DNA of 64,000 bases from Porpolomopsis calyptriformis (GCA_951640195.1 OX621168.1:1302001-1366000), one strand, 5' to 3'; shown: positions 11,619 through 21,650, counted from the stretch's first letter. Numbers and translations: made by a program. The notes: generated from the letters alone by a model not told the origin.

Positions 11619-11852
11619 GCTCTTTCCATGGGAGAAACTACGGTGTTAGGTATTGGGGTGTCTTTACTGTAGTTGCTTCAACAATCCCAGTTTTATTAAG
11701 ATTCCCGAGAAGTAAATTCACCCAAGGCAGAGTGGAAAGGCGAAGCGTTGTGACGTTCAATCTACATTGGATAATTTGTATTTTGTGCAGACGTTTGACA
11801 TCGGACGGGAGATGAAGTCAGGGGCCAAACTCGGCCTTATTGGATGCTCAAT

Positions 11853-11860
11853 TATATAAA
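11853..11860 (+). promoter_or_regulatory. TATA box upstream of the small gene at 11925
   Basis: TATATAAA lies about 65 bp upstream of the ATG at 11925, in a pyrimidine- and adenine-rich leader with CATCGCC directly before the ATG. The spacing suits a fungal core promoter. Confidence 0.45.
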
Positions 11861-11924
11861 GAGGGGTATTGTCATCAATATACGAACTTGCATGACTTGA
11901 ATCCAACCATCCAACACCATCGCC

Positions 11925-12125
11925 ATGCCCAGCGGACAGCAAATGATCACAAAAAGATCGAAGCCCCGTTTTTCTAACAAACCGAATTCAGCGCTGCGAC
12001 TCAGAGAACAAACAGAAAAATCTCCAAGCCAATCACTTACAATTAACGAGGTCAACTCTTCTCTCTTTCAATATCTAGCAACACGGGCAGAGCCAGCTGG
12101 TCTCCTAAGAGGAAAACCGAATTAA
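11925..12125 (+). CDS. Small hypothetical protein or first exon
   Basis: A 66-codon frame starts at a well-placed ATG (CGCCATGC) downstream of a TATA box and encodes a basic, serine-rich peptide starting MPSGQQMITKRSKPRFSN. I recognise no family. Another short frame begins at ATG 12169 and ends in a possible splice donor (GGTGAG near 12239), so the real gene could have more exons than the 66-codon frame. The interval 11619-11850 shows no convincing coding sequence and may be the 3' flank of the F-box array. Confidence 0.3.
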   Translation: MPSGQQMITKRSKPRFSNKPNSALRLREQTEKSPSQSLTINEVNSSLFQYLATRAEPAGLLRGKPN

Positions 12126-12465
12126 TCTTGGTTGTTCACAAGAACCTAATGACCACATACAGAGGCCATGTTCAAGCTGGATGCTAAACACGATTCGTCG
12201 TTTTGGCTGGCTAGCGATGGCGCTACGAAAGCCAATGGGAGGTGAGTTTGGGGAGGTTGTTGTGTATATTCTTGGGACAGAGGGAGACTTCAAGGTGTGA
12301 ATGAGAATGATGGAGGGGTCGACAAATGCAAATAGCTTTTTTACGACGCGGAAGGAGACGCAACTTTGGTACTTGCATGGCAAAGGGCAGAGAATTCCTA
12401 TCCTAATCGACCATATGTATCAATCTATTGTGTGTCTCAAAGAATGAGTGATACCGAATCATGAA

Positions 12466-12882
12466 CATAAGTCATCCATTGCAAGCCAAGCGGCAGCCGT
12501 ACGAGTCTCCTCATGGATTGTTAGCGTCTTGAGTTGTGGATGACTGAACGAGCAAATTTCTGAGGAGGCACGTTATGCCAATAAGGCCGAAATGTTAAGA
12601 GACGTAATGTAGGGAACAGTGCCAGCCATTTTGGAAGAACCAAGAGAGGCCGAGATGCTGAGACGAAGTGAGCTGGACTGAAATCCTGAGCAAGGGGAGG
12701 ACGTGAAAATCTCTCCTGTCAAGATTGATGACGACGTCCAGGTAGGGTATACCATAGCGGGAAGGGTCCAACGAGGTCGCAATGACGTTCAGGTGCCTGC
12801 AAGGGCGAAGAGGTCCAACTCCGTCCAAGTCATGGAATATTTGGAAAGCAAGCTCGTTAGCAAACTTTAGGAGTGCGTTCAT
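12466..12882 (-). pseudogene. F-box-like relic, inverted and internally deleted
   Basis: On the minus strand, ATG 12880-12882 opens MNALLKFANELAFQIFHDLD, the family N-terminus, and continues through RISVQLTSSQH, which corresponds to roughly residue 75 of the paralogs. It then jumps directly to sequence matching the C-terminal KWLALFPTLRLLTF block in a shifted frame. Nearly 300 codons are missing. The remainder matches the family end (TIHEETRT, then AWLAM) down to about 12466. It is the only family member on the opposite strand and cannot encode a normal protein. Confidence 0.7.
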
Positions 12883-13289
12883 CGTCCAGCTGTGGGCTCT
12901 GAAAGTACAAAACATTGATCACCACATAAGATAGTTAAATGCTCTTGCCTGGGCCTTGTAGATGATCAATGTTTATCAGGTTTTTCGTACCCCCACAATG
13001 AAGACAGTGAGCAAAAAACTTAGCACATAAAGCCAAATATATCCGACAGAGACCAGCAAGGTTCTCTGCTACGATCCGAGCTTTTTCAGGGTTGGCCCTT
13101 ATGGACTTTCGATGCGTTTCTTCTTTCTTTCCGCCTTCGTACCTTATAAATCGGATTTATCGAATTGTTTGGTGAACGTGGTCCCCACCGATTCCTCCTG
13201 GTACGAAGTTGGATCATTCTCCCATTCGACAACTTGTAGTTACCGGTGAATAACAATTCGGTATAACATAAGCGATCCTTCAACGAACT

Positions 13290-14060
13290 TACCTCCGCCC
13301 CTGTACATTTCGCGGAGTGTTGTGAAACTGCTTCATGAAGAGGCTACCTGGACAACGGCAAGAGGAAGGAACCCCACGCATTTGACCAGTTCCTCGGCAT
13401 AACTTGACAGAGAAGGCGTTACGCTCTCCGTATTCAGGCCAACGTCTTGCAAAAGAAGATTTGCGGACTCGTGGTTCAAGAGGATGAAGTTAGAGCCCGC
13501 AACACTGATATCCTGTCATGGTCACCAGAGTCTTAGCAGTCTCCCGTCCGCGTCGTAAAGAGGATATTTCCCCGAGATGCGTCTGAAGGAACGCCTATCA
13601 ACGTCATCGGAGATAAGAAGCGAATGATCGTGAGCTTCTTCTGCCCACAGTCGAGCCGTAGTCAGTTTCGCATTTTGTTCTTGCGGGAGGCGATCGGGAA
13701 GACGGGTGAGATCAAAAACTTTGCTGAGCCCATCATTCAGTTTGTTAACATTGGTAGTTGATATCCAGAATATGTACAAGTGCTGGCCCTGGTCGAACGA
13801 CATTGGTGTAATACAATACTAGTTGCAAATTGCTGACACCAGGCATCCTATATAGGGCACGGTCGCTAAGTCGCAGCTAGTATTGCATTACACCAAAATA
13901 TCATTCGACCGGGGCCAATACTCGCACATTTTGCAGCTTGCTCAAAGCATTCTGTAAGAAATCTGATTCTGTCTCTTCCAATAAAATGGAGGGTGAGAAG
14001 ACCGGGGGGAATCGTTGAGTGATGCCCATTCGCGCTCACGATCTGGTTGGTAAAGAAGTT
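13290..14060 (-). pseudogene. NB-ARC (STAND/NLR-like) relic
   Basis: Reading the minus strand, fragments in family order resemble the nucleotide-binding core of basidiomycete NB-ARC STAND proteins, which act as oligomerising switches in self/non-self recognition. They are PPGLLTLHFIGRD (entry segment), YIFWISTTNVNKLNDGLSKV (13720-13790), LLISDDVDRRSF (Walker B-like), and SYAEELVKCVGFLPLAVVQ followed by a shifted FMKQ (about 13320-13400). The glycine-rich P-loop expected between the first two fragments is absent; an inverted repeat occupies that position. Stops and frameshifts break the rest, and neither an effector domain nor the C-terminal repeats are found. Family assignment is by motif order only. 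Confidence 0.6.
13772..13929. repeat. Inverted repeat of about 51-53 bp arms inside the NB-ARC relic
   Basis: The arm at 13772-13822 is an imperfect reverse complement of the arm at 13877-13929, with a 54-nt spacer holding a CTATATAGG motif. The inner 19 bp of the arms (13804-13822 and 13877-13895) differ at one position. The structure looks like a small foldback element or an inverted local duplication. Confidence 0.75.
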
Positions 14061-14141
14061 AGATGAGATATCATGCGAACGCGGTGGTAGATAAAAAATC
14101 ATGAAACGACTGCGGGCTAGCCATTGTTTCAGACATCTCAT

Positions 14142-14585
14142 TACGACGCCGACTCACCTCGCAGATACACATGATAATTGTTTTGGTTTAAGTTGATTCG
14201 ATCCTGACGACATGGTTGACTGTGCTGTCGTGCATCCGAGTCGCAGGCGTGGAGATGATGTGAAGACGAACGATACTGCACTTGGTACAATGTGCTATGA
14301 GTATCGTCCACATAGTAGCATCACTGATAATCAACCACAAAGAGCGAACATATTGACGAAATGAACGCCTGTTTGAGCCGTTAGAGGAGAAAAAAGAGGT
14401 GGAACGATGATGAAGGTCATTAAGTAAGTCCCACTCTGTGCTGTCTCTGCCAAATTTATATGGTTCCAGGAATCCGGTTTCTCGTGTTGGTGTGTTGGTA
14501 TTTTCGGTGGTCCTGAATGTACGGTGGAAGATTCAGTTCTCGAGTCACGCGTGACAGAACGTGACCTAAGCCAGTAGCGAACGCG
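14142..14585. other. Intergenic region upstream of gamma-tubulin
   Basis: No coding frame here has convincing composition or family signal. The stretch probably holds the gamma-tubulin promoter; no TATA box stands out. Confidence 0.5.
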
Positions 14586-16438
14586 ATGCCTCGAGAAATA
14601 GTGACTGTTCAACTTGGACAATGTGGCAATCAAAGTGTGTTCCTGCATATGTCTTCCAGGGAAATGGTGTGTGATTGACATTTGAAGTGGGCTCTGTGTA
14701 CTGGCAACGGCTGTGTGCCGAACATGGCATAAACAAAGACGGCATCCTTGAGGAATGGGCAACTGAAGGTGGCGACCGGAAAGACGTGTTTTTCTATCAG
14801 GCAGATGATGAACACTACATTCCTCGTGCTATTCTCGTCGATCTTGAGCCTCGAGTACGTTCGACCCATACACACCAACGCATATTCATCTCGCATTCTA
14901 GGTAATAAACAATATCCTCGCGTCACCGTATGCGAACTTGTATAATCCGGAGAATATATTTCTTTCAAAGGACGGGGGCGGTGCTGGGAACAACTGGGCG
15001 AAAGGATACGCTTCCGGAGAGCGAATTTATGAAGAGGTCATGGAAATGATTGACCGCGAAGCGGAGGGTAGTGATTCACTTGAGGTTCGAACTGTTCACC
15101 CATCCTAGACGTTTACTGAATTCAAAATTTACCTTTTGGTAGGGATTCATGCTAATGCACTCGATAGCTGGCGGTACAGGCTCTGGACTAGGGTCTTTTG
15201 TGTTGGAGCGACTGAACGATAAGTTTCCTAAAAAGCTGATACAAACATATTCGGTCTTCCCGAACGCGCAAGAGGGGGATGTTGTCGTTCAGCCGTACAA
15301 CTCTATACTGACTCTTCAACGTCTCATCAACCATGCTGACTCGGTGGTAGTGCTCGACAACAGTGCGCTAGCACGCATCTCAGCCGATCGTTTACATGTT
15401 CAGACCCCCACGTTCGACCAAACCAATCAACTCGTAAGCACCGGTTTTCTTTGTCGTACCAAGTATATAACAATTCATTCTTGTTCCGGTAGGTGTCAAC
15501 GGTTATGGCGGCCAGCACGCAAACACTGCGATATCCTGGATATATGAATAACGATCTCGTCGGAATCATCGCCTCTCTCATTCCCACACCGCGGTGCCAT
15601 TTCTTGATGACATCGTACACGCCTTTCACCAGTGACCAAATCGACAAAGTACGACTTTGCTGCGTTACTTTTTGATCCCGCCAATCTGATATGGAACTCC
15701 AGGCAAAGCCTATACGGAGGACCACAGTATTGGATGTTATGCGACGGCTCCTGCAACCGAAGAACCGGATGGTCTCAACAACACCTAGTAAAACGGCCTG
15801 CTACATATCCATTCTTAACATCATTCAAGGCGACGTTGATCCAACTGATGTGCGTAATCCCCGTTCGTAATTGCCCACGCTGAATGTGAACACGAATATT
15901 CCAGGTCCACCAGTCGCTTCTCCGAATACGAGAGCGCCAAATAGCAAACTTTATTCCTTGGGGCCCCGCATCTATACAAGTAGCATTGACGCGAAAGTCA
16001 CCATACATCACCACAAATCACAGAGTCAGCGGCCTTATGCTAGCGAACCACACAAGCATTGCATCTGTGCGTCCTTGTTCTTTCCTTCTACCCCCAATTT
16101 TGACGACACCCTCCTCACCAGCTATTCAAGCGTATGTTGGACCAATTTGATAGACTGCGGAAACGGAATGCGTTTTTGGAGCAGTACAAAAAGGAAAAAA
16201 TGTTCGAGAATGGTTTAGAGCAGTTTGACGATGCTCGGTATGCTTCGACTGAATATATTTGTTGCGGTCTCTCACCGGTTGTCATCGCAGAGCAAACGCA
16301 GAAGAGCTTCTCAAGGAATACAAGGCATGCGAGAGCCCAGATTATATCACATACGTTCGTTTCCGATTTCCACTGAATGCAAAGAAAATAGATTCACGTT
16401 ATAAACATCAGGGAGCACCAGAGGGTGAAACGTCATAA
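14586..16438 (+). CDS. TUBG: Gamma-tubulin
   Basis: Gamma-tubulin caps and nucleates microtubules in the gamma-tubulin complex at the spindle pole body. The model is join(14586-14634, 14688-14854, 14902-15084, 15143-15433, 15493-15648, 15703-15849, 15905-16066, 16122-16237, 16291-16438). It gives 472 residues, within the usual family range, with all introns 47-58 nt. Visible signatures are VQLGQCGNQ near the N-terminus, the tubulin nucleotide loop [10 protein letters not shown] at about residues 142-151, [47 protein letters not shown] and the C-terminal [20 protein letters not shown]. The start is the only ATG giving the conserved MPREIVTVQ. It converges with MBF1, whose stop lies 130 bp away. 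Confidence 0.96.
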
Positions 16439-16567
16439 TTTCATCTCCTGCATGATATACGCCATCATCAATGGTTGATCCGGCTTCTTGGTTGGGATGC
16501 TTAAAATACGAAATTGCGGATGTGTAATTCTAAATGACGCCAAAATGTTGAGGAAGGATGAGTTGAA

Positions 16568-17284
16568 TTACGGCTTCTTCGGTCGCTCAATCTTTTTCCC
16601 GATGTCTGAACCTGAAAGATGGTTCGGATCGCGAGCAAGCGGTAATATAGAGGTGACTTACCACGCAGTTTGACGTGTAATACTCGCTCGAGTTTCCCGA
16701 GGATTTGAGGATTCGGGATCGCTTTACCGGCCTCGTAATCTTGCAGCACGGACGGCTTCTCGTTGATCTTCTGCGCAAGGTCCTTTTGGGAAATCCCCAA
16801 CTCCGCACGCATAGATTGAATGGACTGACTAAGGATCAGCATAGACCTTAATGAAACAAATGGACTGGAGGGATACTTTTCCCACACTTGGTAAGATCTT
16901 GGGGGGTGGCGCTACCTCGTTGTCACGATCAAGCTTTGCTATGCGCTGGTGGTCGGTCGCTGGGAAATGCTGAAGGTGAGAACGAAGGAGGGGCAAAAAT
17001 AAACGGGATGTATACCTTGACGTGTTTTGTTTCCTCCAGCAGTCACTTTCTTGTCCGTGGCGACAACTGCACCTGCTCTCCGAGCCTGTATAGACCGAAA
17101 TACCAGGTCCCCAACGACACTCTGCTAGTGAACGTGGTGCTTACCGCTGCAAGCTGGATGAAAAAACTCGTTTAGAACGAATGAAGACAAAAGACGCACC
17201 GTTTAAATCAGAGACATTTCTAGTAACTTTGGGTGCCTTGGCTTTGGAACCAATGACGATTGTGGTGTCCCTGTCGTCGCTCAT
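16568..17284 (-). CDS. MBF1: Multiprotein bridging factor 1 (transcriptional coactivator)
   Basis: MBF1 bridges bZIP activators such as Gcn4 to TBP and also protects ribosome reading frame in yeast. The model is complement of join(16568-16611, 16662-16824, 16877-16959, 17016-17085, 17145-17146, 17200-17284), giving 148 residues, the normal family length. It starts MSDDRDTTIVIGSKAKAPKV, has ARRAGAVVATDKKVTAGG, then DHQRIAKLDRDNEVAPPPK, then the helix-turn-helix domain (MRAELGISQKDLAQKINEKP, YEAGKAIPNPQIL, LHVKLRG), and ends SDIGKKIERPKKP. Frame is kept only if a 2-nt exon supplies the alanine in LNAARRAG. A TGAGTCA site lies about 62 bp upstream of the ATG. Confidence 0.93.
17145..17146 (-). 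other. MBF1: Two-nucleotide microexon (CG) of MBF1
   Basis: On the minus strand CG is preceded by a pyrimidine-rich CTTGCAG acceptor and followed at once by a consensus GTAAGC donor. The previous exon ends in phase 1 (AAC-G at 17200) and the next begins in phase 0 (GCTCGG at 17085). Inserting CG makes GCG (Ala) and restores the conserved LNAARRAG; direct splicing would shift the frame. The flanking introns are 53 and 59 nt. Confidence 0.75.
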
Positions 17285-17345
17285 GGTGGATGGAGATGAT
17301 GAGTAAGTTCGTCTGACTTGTTATGCCACGTCACAGTCACATGTG

Positions 17346-17356
17346 TGAGTCACGTG
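17346..17356. promoter_or_regulatory. Overlapping TGAGTCA and CACGTG motifs in the MBF1/tetraspanin intergenic region
   Basis: TGAGTCACGTG combines a palindromic bZIP (Gcn4/AP-1 type) site with an E-box, about 62 bp upstream of the MBF1 start. The rest of 17285-18022 has no convincing gene; a 103-codon frame at 17473-17784 lacks family signal. The region probably serves as promoter for MBF1 and the divergent tetraspanin-like gene. Confidence 0.4.
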
Positions 17357-18022
17357 TCATATCGGTCGTTGGGTCCCTGCAAAGCTTGCAAATGTTCGCC
17401 ATCTCGTTCCGATTGAATTCGTCACCTAAACAGATGTAGCTACCTTGGCACTATTCATCATGGAGAGAGAAGATGATATTTGGTATCATTCACGGTTGCC
17501 ATTATTACTGTAATTATCCATTAGAAGGCTCTTTCACTCACCGGGATTTGGTGCTCGTTTATGATGCTGCATCAGCGTCCAAGGAACGTTGTGTAAGACA
17601 ATATGATTTTTTAGTGAGCGGAAAGACAAAAGGGGAAGTGCTGTGTGTGTGTGACCATGACGACCTCCGTCTCCCTTCCCGGTCTCTCTATCACTTGGTG
17701 AACACCATCATCTTCTTGGTAAGTCCTACCCTCTCTTTCCGTCTCTTCGTTCTTATTCCTCTACCTCTCCCAGCGCAAGCGTAAAGACGTTGAACGTCGA
17801 CTTAAACCGTCCCCTCATTCTTTTCCTTCATTTTGGTCGGCTCCAACCGGTGCAACGACCACTTTTGAACCCTCAACAATCTCTGAGAGATTCCAATCAA
17901 CATCTTGCGTCAACCAGAAACTCGCTGGTTCAGCATTAACATGTATGCCACTCACTCCCTCGCCCCAGAAGTAATTGCTTCATAAAACCCTCCAGACTCA
18001 ACAACCGATCGATCCTTTCAAA

Positions 18023-18944
18023 ATGGTGTCCAAGAAGTTATTAGGAGTTTGGGCGTTTTTCGATGTCTGCCTACTTATTGCAGGAGTTGTCACCCTCGCT
18101 CTCTCCATAGTCTGGAGATCACCAAACCTGCTCATGAACATGGTCTTCAGCAGTGCAGATCTCACAGGTTCGTCTCTTTTCGTGCCGTTCTATCACTTGT
18201 CTCTTACTCGCCGTAATTAGCTGGCCTTGCATTAGGTGTGGCTTTGCTAATCACCTTCGCCATCTCGATTAGCGCTGTGATTCAACCAAATCACGTCACC
18301 ATTGGCCTCGTAATCTTCAACTGGGTACTGATTCTAGATGCCCTGGGTATTATCGTGATCGGCAGCTTCGTTTGGCTGTACACTTTGCATGAACGGGACA
18401 ATTTCCATAAGGTATTCCTTCGCCTGACAGTAGATCAGCGTATCGCGTTACAGGACAAAGTACATTTCTCCTCTTCGTCGACTTTGGCATTGCTCACCAC
18501 CGCTGCCACTAGTTGCATTGCTGTGGATACTTCGATGGGTCTGACGCCGAGATTGGGGGTAACTTCTGTCAGAACACGACATTTGTCCAAACCACCGTCA
18601 ATAGCACCCAGAACTTTTGCGTCACGCCCATCACAGCCTTTGCAGACACATCGCTGAACAACCTTTTTACGTAGGTAACTGTTTTTGAATAACCAACCTC
18701 GAGCTGACACATTTTTCAGTACTGTAAGCCACACTTAGTGGGATTTTGTCAACCAATTAACCTTTTGCAGGTATACGGTTACATGGCCATAGTCATATGT
18801 CTCTTCCTTGCATCGCTATGTGTGATCAAGAAGGCAAGTTAGCCTCTTGTGCATTCTATTGTATCTAATCTCTGGAATCAGCGACAAGAGGCCGAGCGTT
18901 TCAAAAAGCTCGATGCGAAACGCGGAGGGAGAGGTTTCGTTTGA
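18023..18944 (+). CDS. Tetraspanin-like membrane protein
   Basis: The model join(18023-18167, 18221-18459, 18513-18670, 18720-18723, 18771-18833, 18882-18944) gives 223 residues with a tetraspanin layout. Three hydrophobic segments lie in the first two exons (LLGVWAFFDVCLLIAGVV, GLALGVALLITFAIS, LVIFNWVLILDALGIIVIG). A large loop follows with CCGYFDGSDAEIGG, matching the tetraspanin CCG signature and further cysteines. The fourth membrane segment is YGYMAIVICLFLASLCVI, with a basic cytoplasmic tail ending KRGGRGFV. Tetraspanins organise membrane microdomains; fungal ones act in polarised growth and infection structures. A 4-nt exon and a final GC-AG intron are needed to keep the frame and tail. 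Confidence 0.82.
18720..18723 (+). other. Four-nucleotide microexon (TACT) of the tetraspanin-like gene
   Basis: TACT sits between an ATTTTTCAG acceptor and a GTAAGCC donor. The upstream exon ends in AC (18670) before GTAGGT, and the downstream exon starts GTATACGGT at 18771. Adding TACT gives ACT-ACT and puts YGYMAIVICL in frame; skipping it shifts the fourth membrane helix out of frame. Flanking introns are 49 and 47 nt. Confidence 0.7.
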
Positions 18945-19243
18945 TAGTGCAAGACGATCCTTCAACCTTGGTCCTTATAATTTTTTTTTCTCGGTTCTTG
19001 GCTCTCTCTCTCTCATACCACCAGGCCTCTTGACTGTCCACCTTCCGTCCCGCTGAACTAATGTCGCCGCTCTCCAGTTGTTGACTCCGTAATTGCGATC
19101 CATTCTCTGATTGGCCTTGCTTTTAGATTCCCTGTATATACTTTCTTCAACATTTTCACAACCCAAGCCTTGGACAATTGCTCGGGCAGAAACTAGTCGA
19201 TCTTCGTTTGTAGTTATTTACGCTCAAATGACATTTGGTCTTC

Positions 19244-20228
19244 ATGCGGAAACGAAAGCTTCCAGTTACGAATACTCCAATTCATTCACCTCGCTCTTCC
19301 AGCAACCCCCATTCCAGCCGAAATCTCATTCGACAATTCCACGTCTTGTTGAAGAGGCGAGCCCAGTTCCGAAGCCAGTTGCACGATGCACAGCACGCGA
19401 AGAGTCTCGCCGAAGTAGAGAAGGATATAGAGGCTCTAGGAGGACTTGGCGCGTACCAGAGAATGTCGAGCATAGGGCAAGGCAACGATCGAGGGGGTGG
19501 CAGTCAGAAGGTTTTGATTCCGTGGCTCAAGGAGATGGGCTTGTCGGACAAGAGAGAGCATAAACTAAGGTGAGTTTCCACATTTTCCAGTATGTTGACT
19601 ATATCATTGCATATTCTCAAAGGTTGTTGGAAGTGGGTGCGCTCAAGCCTGATAACTTCGGCTCGTGCTCCTCATGGATTGACTGTACACCCATCGACCT
19701 GTGTGCGCGGCACCCCTCGATCCTAGAACAAGATTTTCTGCTGATGGATGAATCCGAAAATCGTGGAAGGTGGGATCTAATCAGTCTCAGTCTTGTCCTG
19801 AACTTTGTCCCAGAACCCCAACTTCGAGGTACGGTAAATCGATCACGTCATTGTAGGGACATACTAACGCACGGGCGCAGGTCGCATGTTATTACTAGCC
19901 CACAGTATGCTTTCCAATGCAGGATTCCTGTTTCTCGCCGTGAGTTACCTCGCCAATGTTTTCGCATCAATCATTTATACATTGCATGCTACAGCTACCC
20001 CTGGCATGTGTGCGGAATTCACGTCATTTGACAGCTGAATATTTGAAAGCGCTCCTCGCCCACGTAGGCTTTGTCGAGGTCAAGGAAAAATGGAAAAACG
20101 ATGGTAGAATGGCATATTGGCTCTTCCGAAAGATCCAGAAGGATGACATCGGTGTTGGCGCCGAGCAGTTTCGAAAGAAGGTTATCCTCAGGAAGGGTAA
20201 TAGAAATAATTTCTGTATCCTTCTATGA
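19244..20228 (+). CDS. BMT2: 25S rRNA adenine-N1 methyltransferase, BMT2 family
   Basis: The model join(19244-19569, 19623-19828, 19881-19939, 19995-20228) gives 274 residues. BMT2 methylates an adenine (m1A) in yeast 25S rRNA in the nucleolus using S-adenosylmethionine. The basic N-terminus (MRKRKLPVT) and helical region (LIRQFHVLLKRRAQFRSQL) precede YQRMSSIGQG, the cofactor strand LLEVGALKPDNF, WIDCTPIDLCARHPSILEQD and DLISLSLVLNFVP, an order that fits the family. The C-terminus has ALLAHVGFVEVKEKWKN, then RMAYWLF, ending near FCILL. The start is the first ATG giving the basic N-terminus. Assignment is by recognition of the motif order, not by a search. Confidence 0.8.
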
Positions 20229-20539
20229 GAAATGCTTGGGTCGCTAACACTGGACAGCTGGAGTGCCTAAATGGGAGTCTGTGATACTTTACCAGTGATC
20301 CGATCGCTGTCAATTCAGTGCAAGGTGAGCAAGTCACATATTAATTGTGATGCCGAGCCTACGCTCATTGTAATGTTCGTCCAAATCCTTCCTCCTATGC
20401 AAAGATTCTACTATGTCGATCGTTGAGAATGCCTACAATATCGACGTCAGTAGCTTCAGCGTTAATCGACATAACGATATCACAACCATCTAGATAATGG
20501 AAGACAGAGTGCTTGTGGCATTGAAACCGACAAATCGTG

Positions 20540-20610
20540 ACCATAACCTCAGAACATGGTTTCCCATTTCGCTTTTGACTCGTTGGAGAGATTACACTGC
20601 CTTTGCGCAT
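20540..20610 (-). pseudogene. Duplicated fragment of HRQ1 exon 1
   Basis: The minus-strand sequence from ATG 20608-20610 matches the first roughly 70 nt of the HRQ1 gene at 51067, including SQKRNGKPCSE versus SQKRKGKACSE. Similarity fades after about 20540, so only the 5' tip was copied. It lacks one of the two 18-bp repeats found in the functional gene. The interval 20229-20539 shows no convincing gene. Confidence 0.65.
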
Positions 20611-20639
20611 GAGGCAATGCCAAGTAGCGTGACGCTACC

Positions 20640-21650
20640 GTCTTCCTAGTCCCTCCGTCTCCCATCCGGATATTCTTCCCTTCTCCTCGTATACTCGCAT
20701 CGTCGCGGGATTCTTAAAACCCAATGTGTTGAGTGCGCTTCAAGCCCTTTTAATCCGAACGGGGCTCGAGACAGAACCTGCTTGGGCTCCCCATGGCGAT
20801 TATACTATTCCGCAGATCTACAAGCACACGATCGTCCTTGGGCAATGCCGTTCGCGCCGTAGGTCAACAAGGATGGCAGCGCAGATCAAGGAACTCGTTT
20901 TGACCTTGAAGGATTGAAAATTGTTTCCGTCCATCTCGGAAAGTATGTTGCTCTGCCTGCTTGCTATTTGGATCACCTGTGATCTCATTTGCTCATGGAT
21001 TAGAATGGCGAGCATAGAGCGTGCCGCACTCCCTCTATTGGGCTTTGCAAACTACGGATCTCCATACAGGCATGTATGCCTGCGCTTGTCCGTATCACTT
21101 TGGCATCTAATGACCACCTCACCGGCAGCCTATTTCCTATCCATTCACACTGGTAACACAATGGTATGGATACCTCGGCGTTCTCATTCGAAAAGACCTA
21201 AGTTATCCACCCCTTTCGTTCATCTGTGTGGAGACTTTTTCCCCAGCTCGCCTACTTAGATGTCACCACCGGCAGGGGTGTCGCCCTCTCCGCTATCATT
21301 CGCGAAAGCGCCGAAGAAGCCTCTCTCGACTCCACCTTCGTCGTTCAGTACATTGGACCCGCAGGCGTTCTGTCTTTTCATAGCCGCTTGGATCGCCCGG
21401 ATTGTATTACCTCTACTTACAAAGCCCGACTCCATCATGGCAGTAACGAACCTGACTAGCCGATAGAGGTGGAAGGGGTTTCAGGCGATGAGGGTGAAGG
21501 AAGTGCTTGTTAGCCTACTCGGAGGGAAGTCCAAGCCCAGTTGCGTCCGCTCTCGTGGACTTTTTGGTTCGACGCTGGCAAGTTACAGCGTCAGACCCGA
21601 TGTTCGCTCTCAGAAGGGACGGTTCCTTGAACTATGATTGTAAGAAAGAC
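20640..21650 (+). pseudogene. Nudix hydrolase (DUF4743-type) pseudogene, copy 1
   Basis: Plus-strand pieces in several frames follow the order of fungal Nudix proteins with an N-terminal DUF4743 region: GFLKPNVLSALQ near 20715, IERAALPLLGFANYG near 21020, VWIPRRSHSKRP near 21165, then the Nudix box region TTGRGVALSAIIRESAEEAS near 21260-21330 and YIGPAGVLSFHSRLDRP. A C-terminal piece with ALVDFLVRR lies near 21550. Frameshifts separate the pieces, so no hydrolase is made. It is homologous to the minus-strand copy at 50130-51050. Yeast relatives are phosphohydrolases acting on oxidised thiamine pyrophosphate. Confidence 0.65.

Noticed and set aside
14331..14968. Two minus-strand frames of 112-143 codons near the start of gamma-tubulin
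   Set aside because: They are antisense to, or flank, the well-supported gamma-tubulin exons and have no recognisable content.
17473..17784. 103-codon plus-strand frame between MBF1 and the tetraspanin-like gene
   Set aside because: No family signal, pyrimidine-rich biased composition, and it sits where two divergent promoters are expected.
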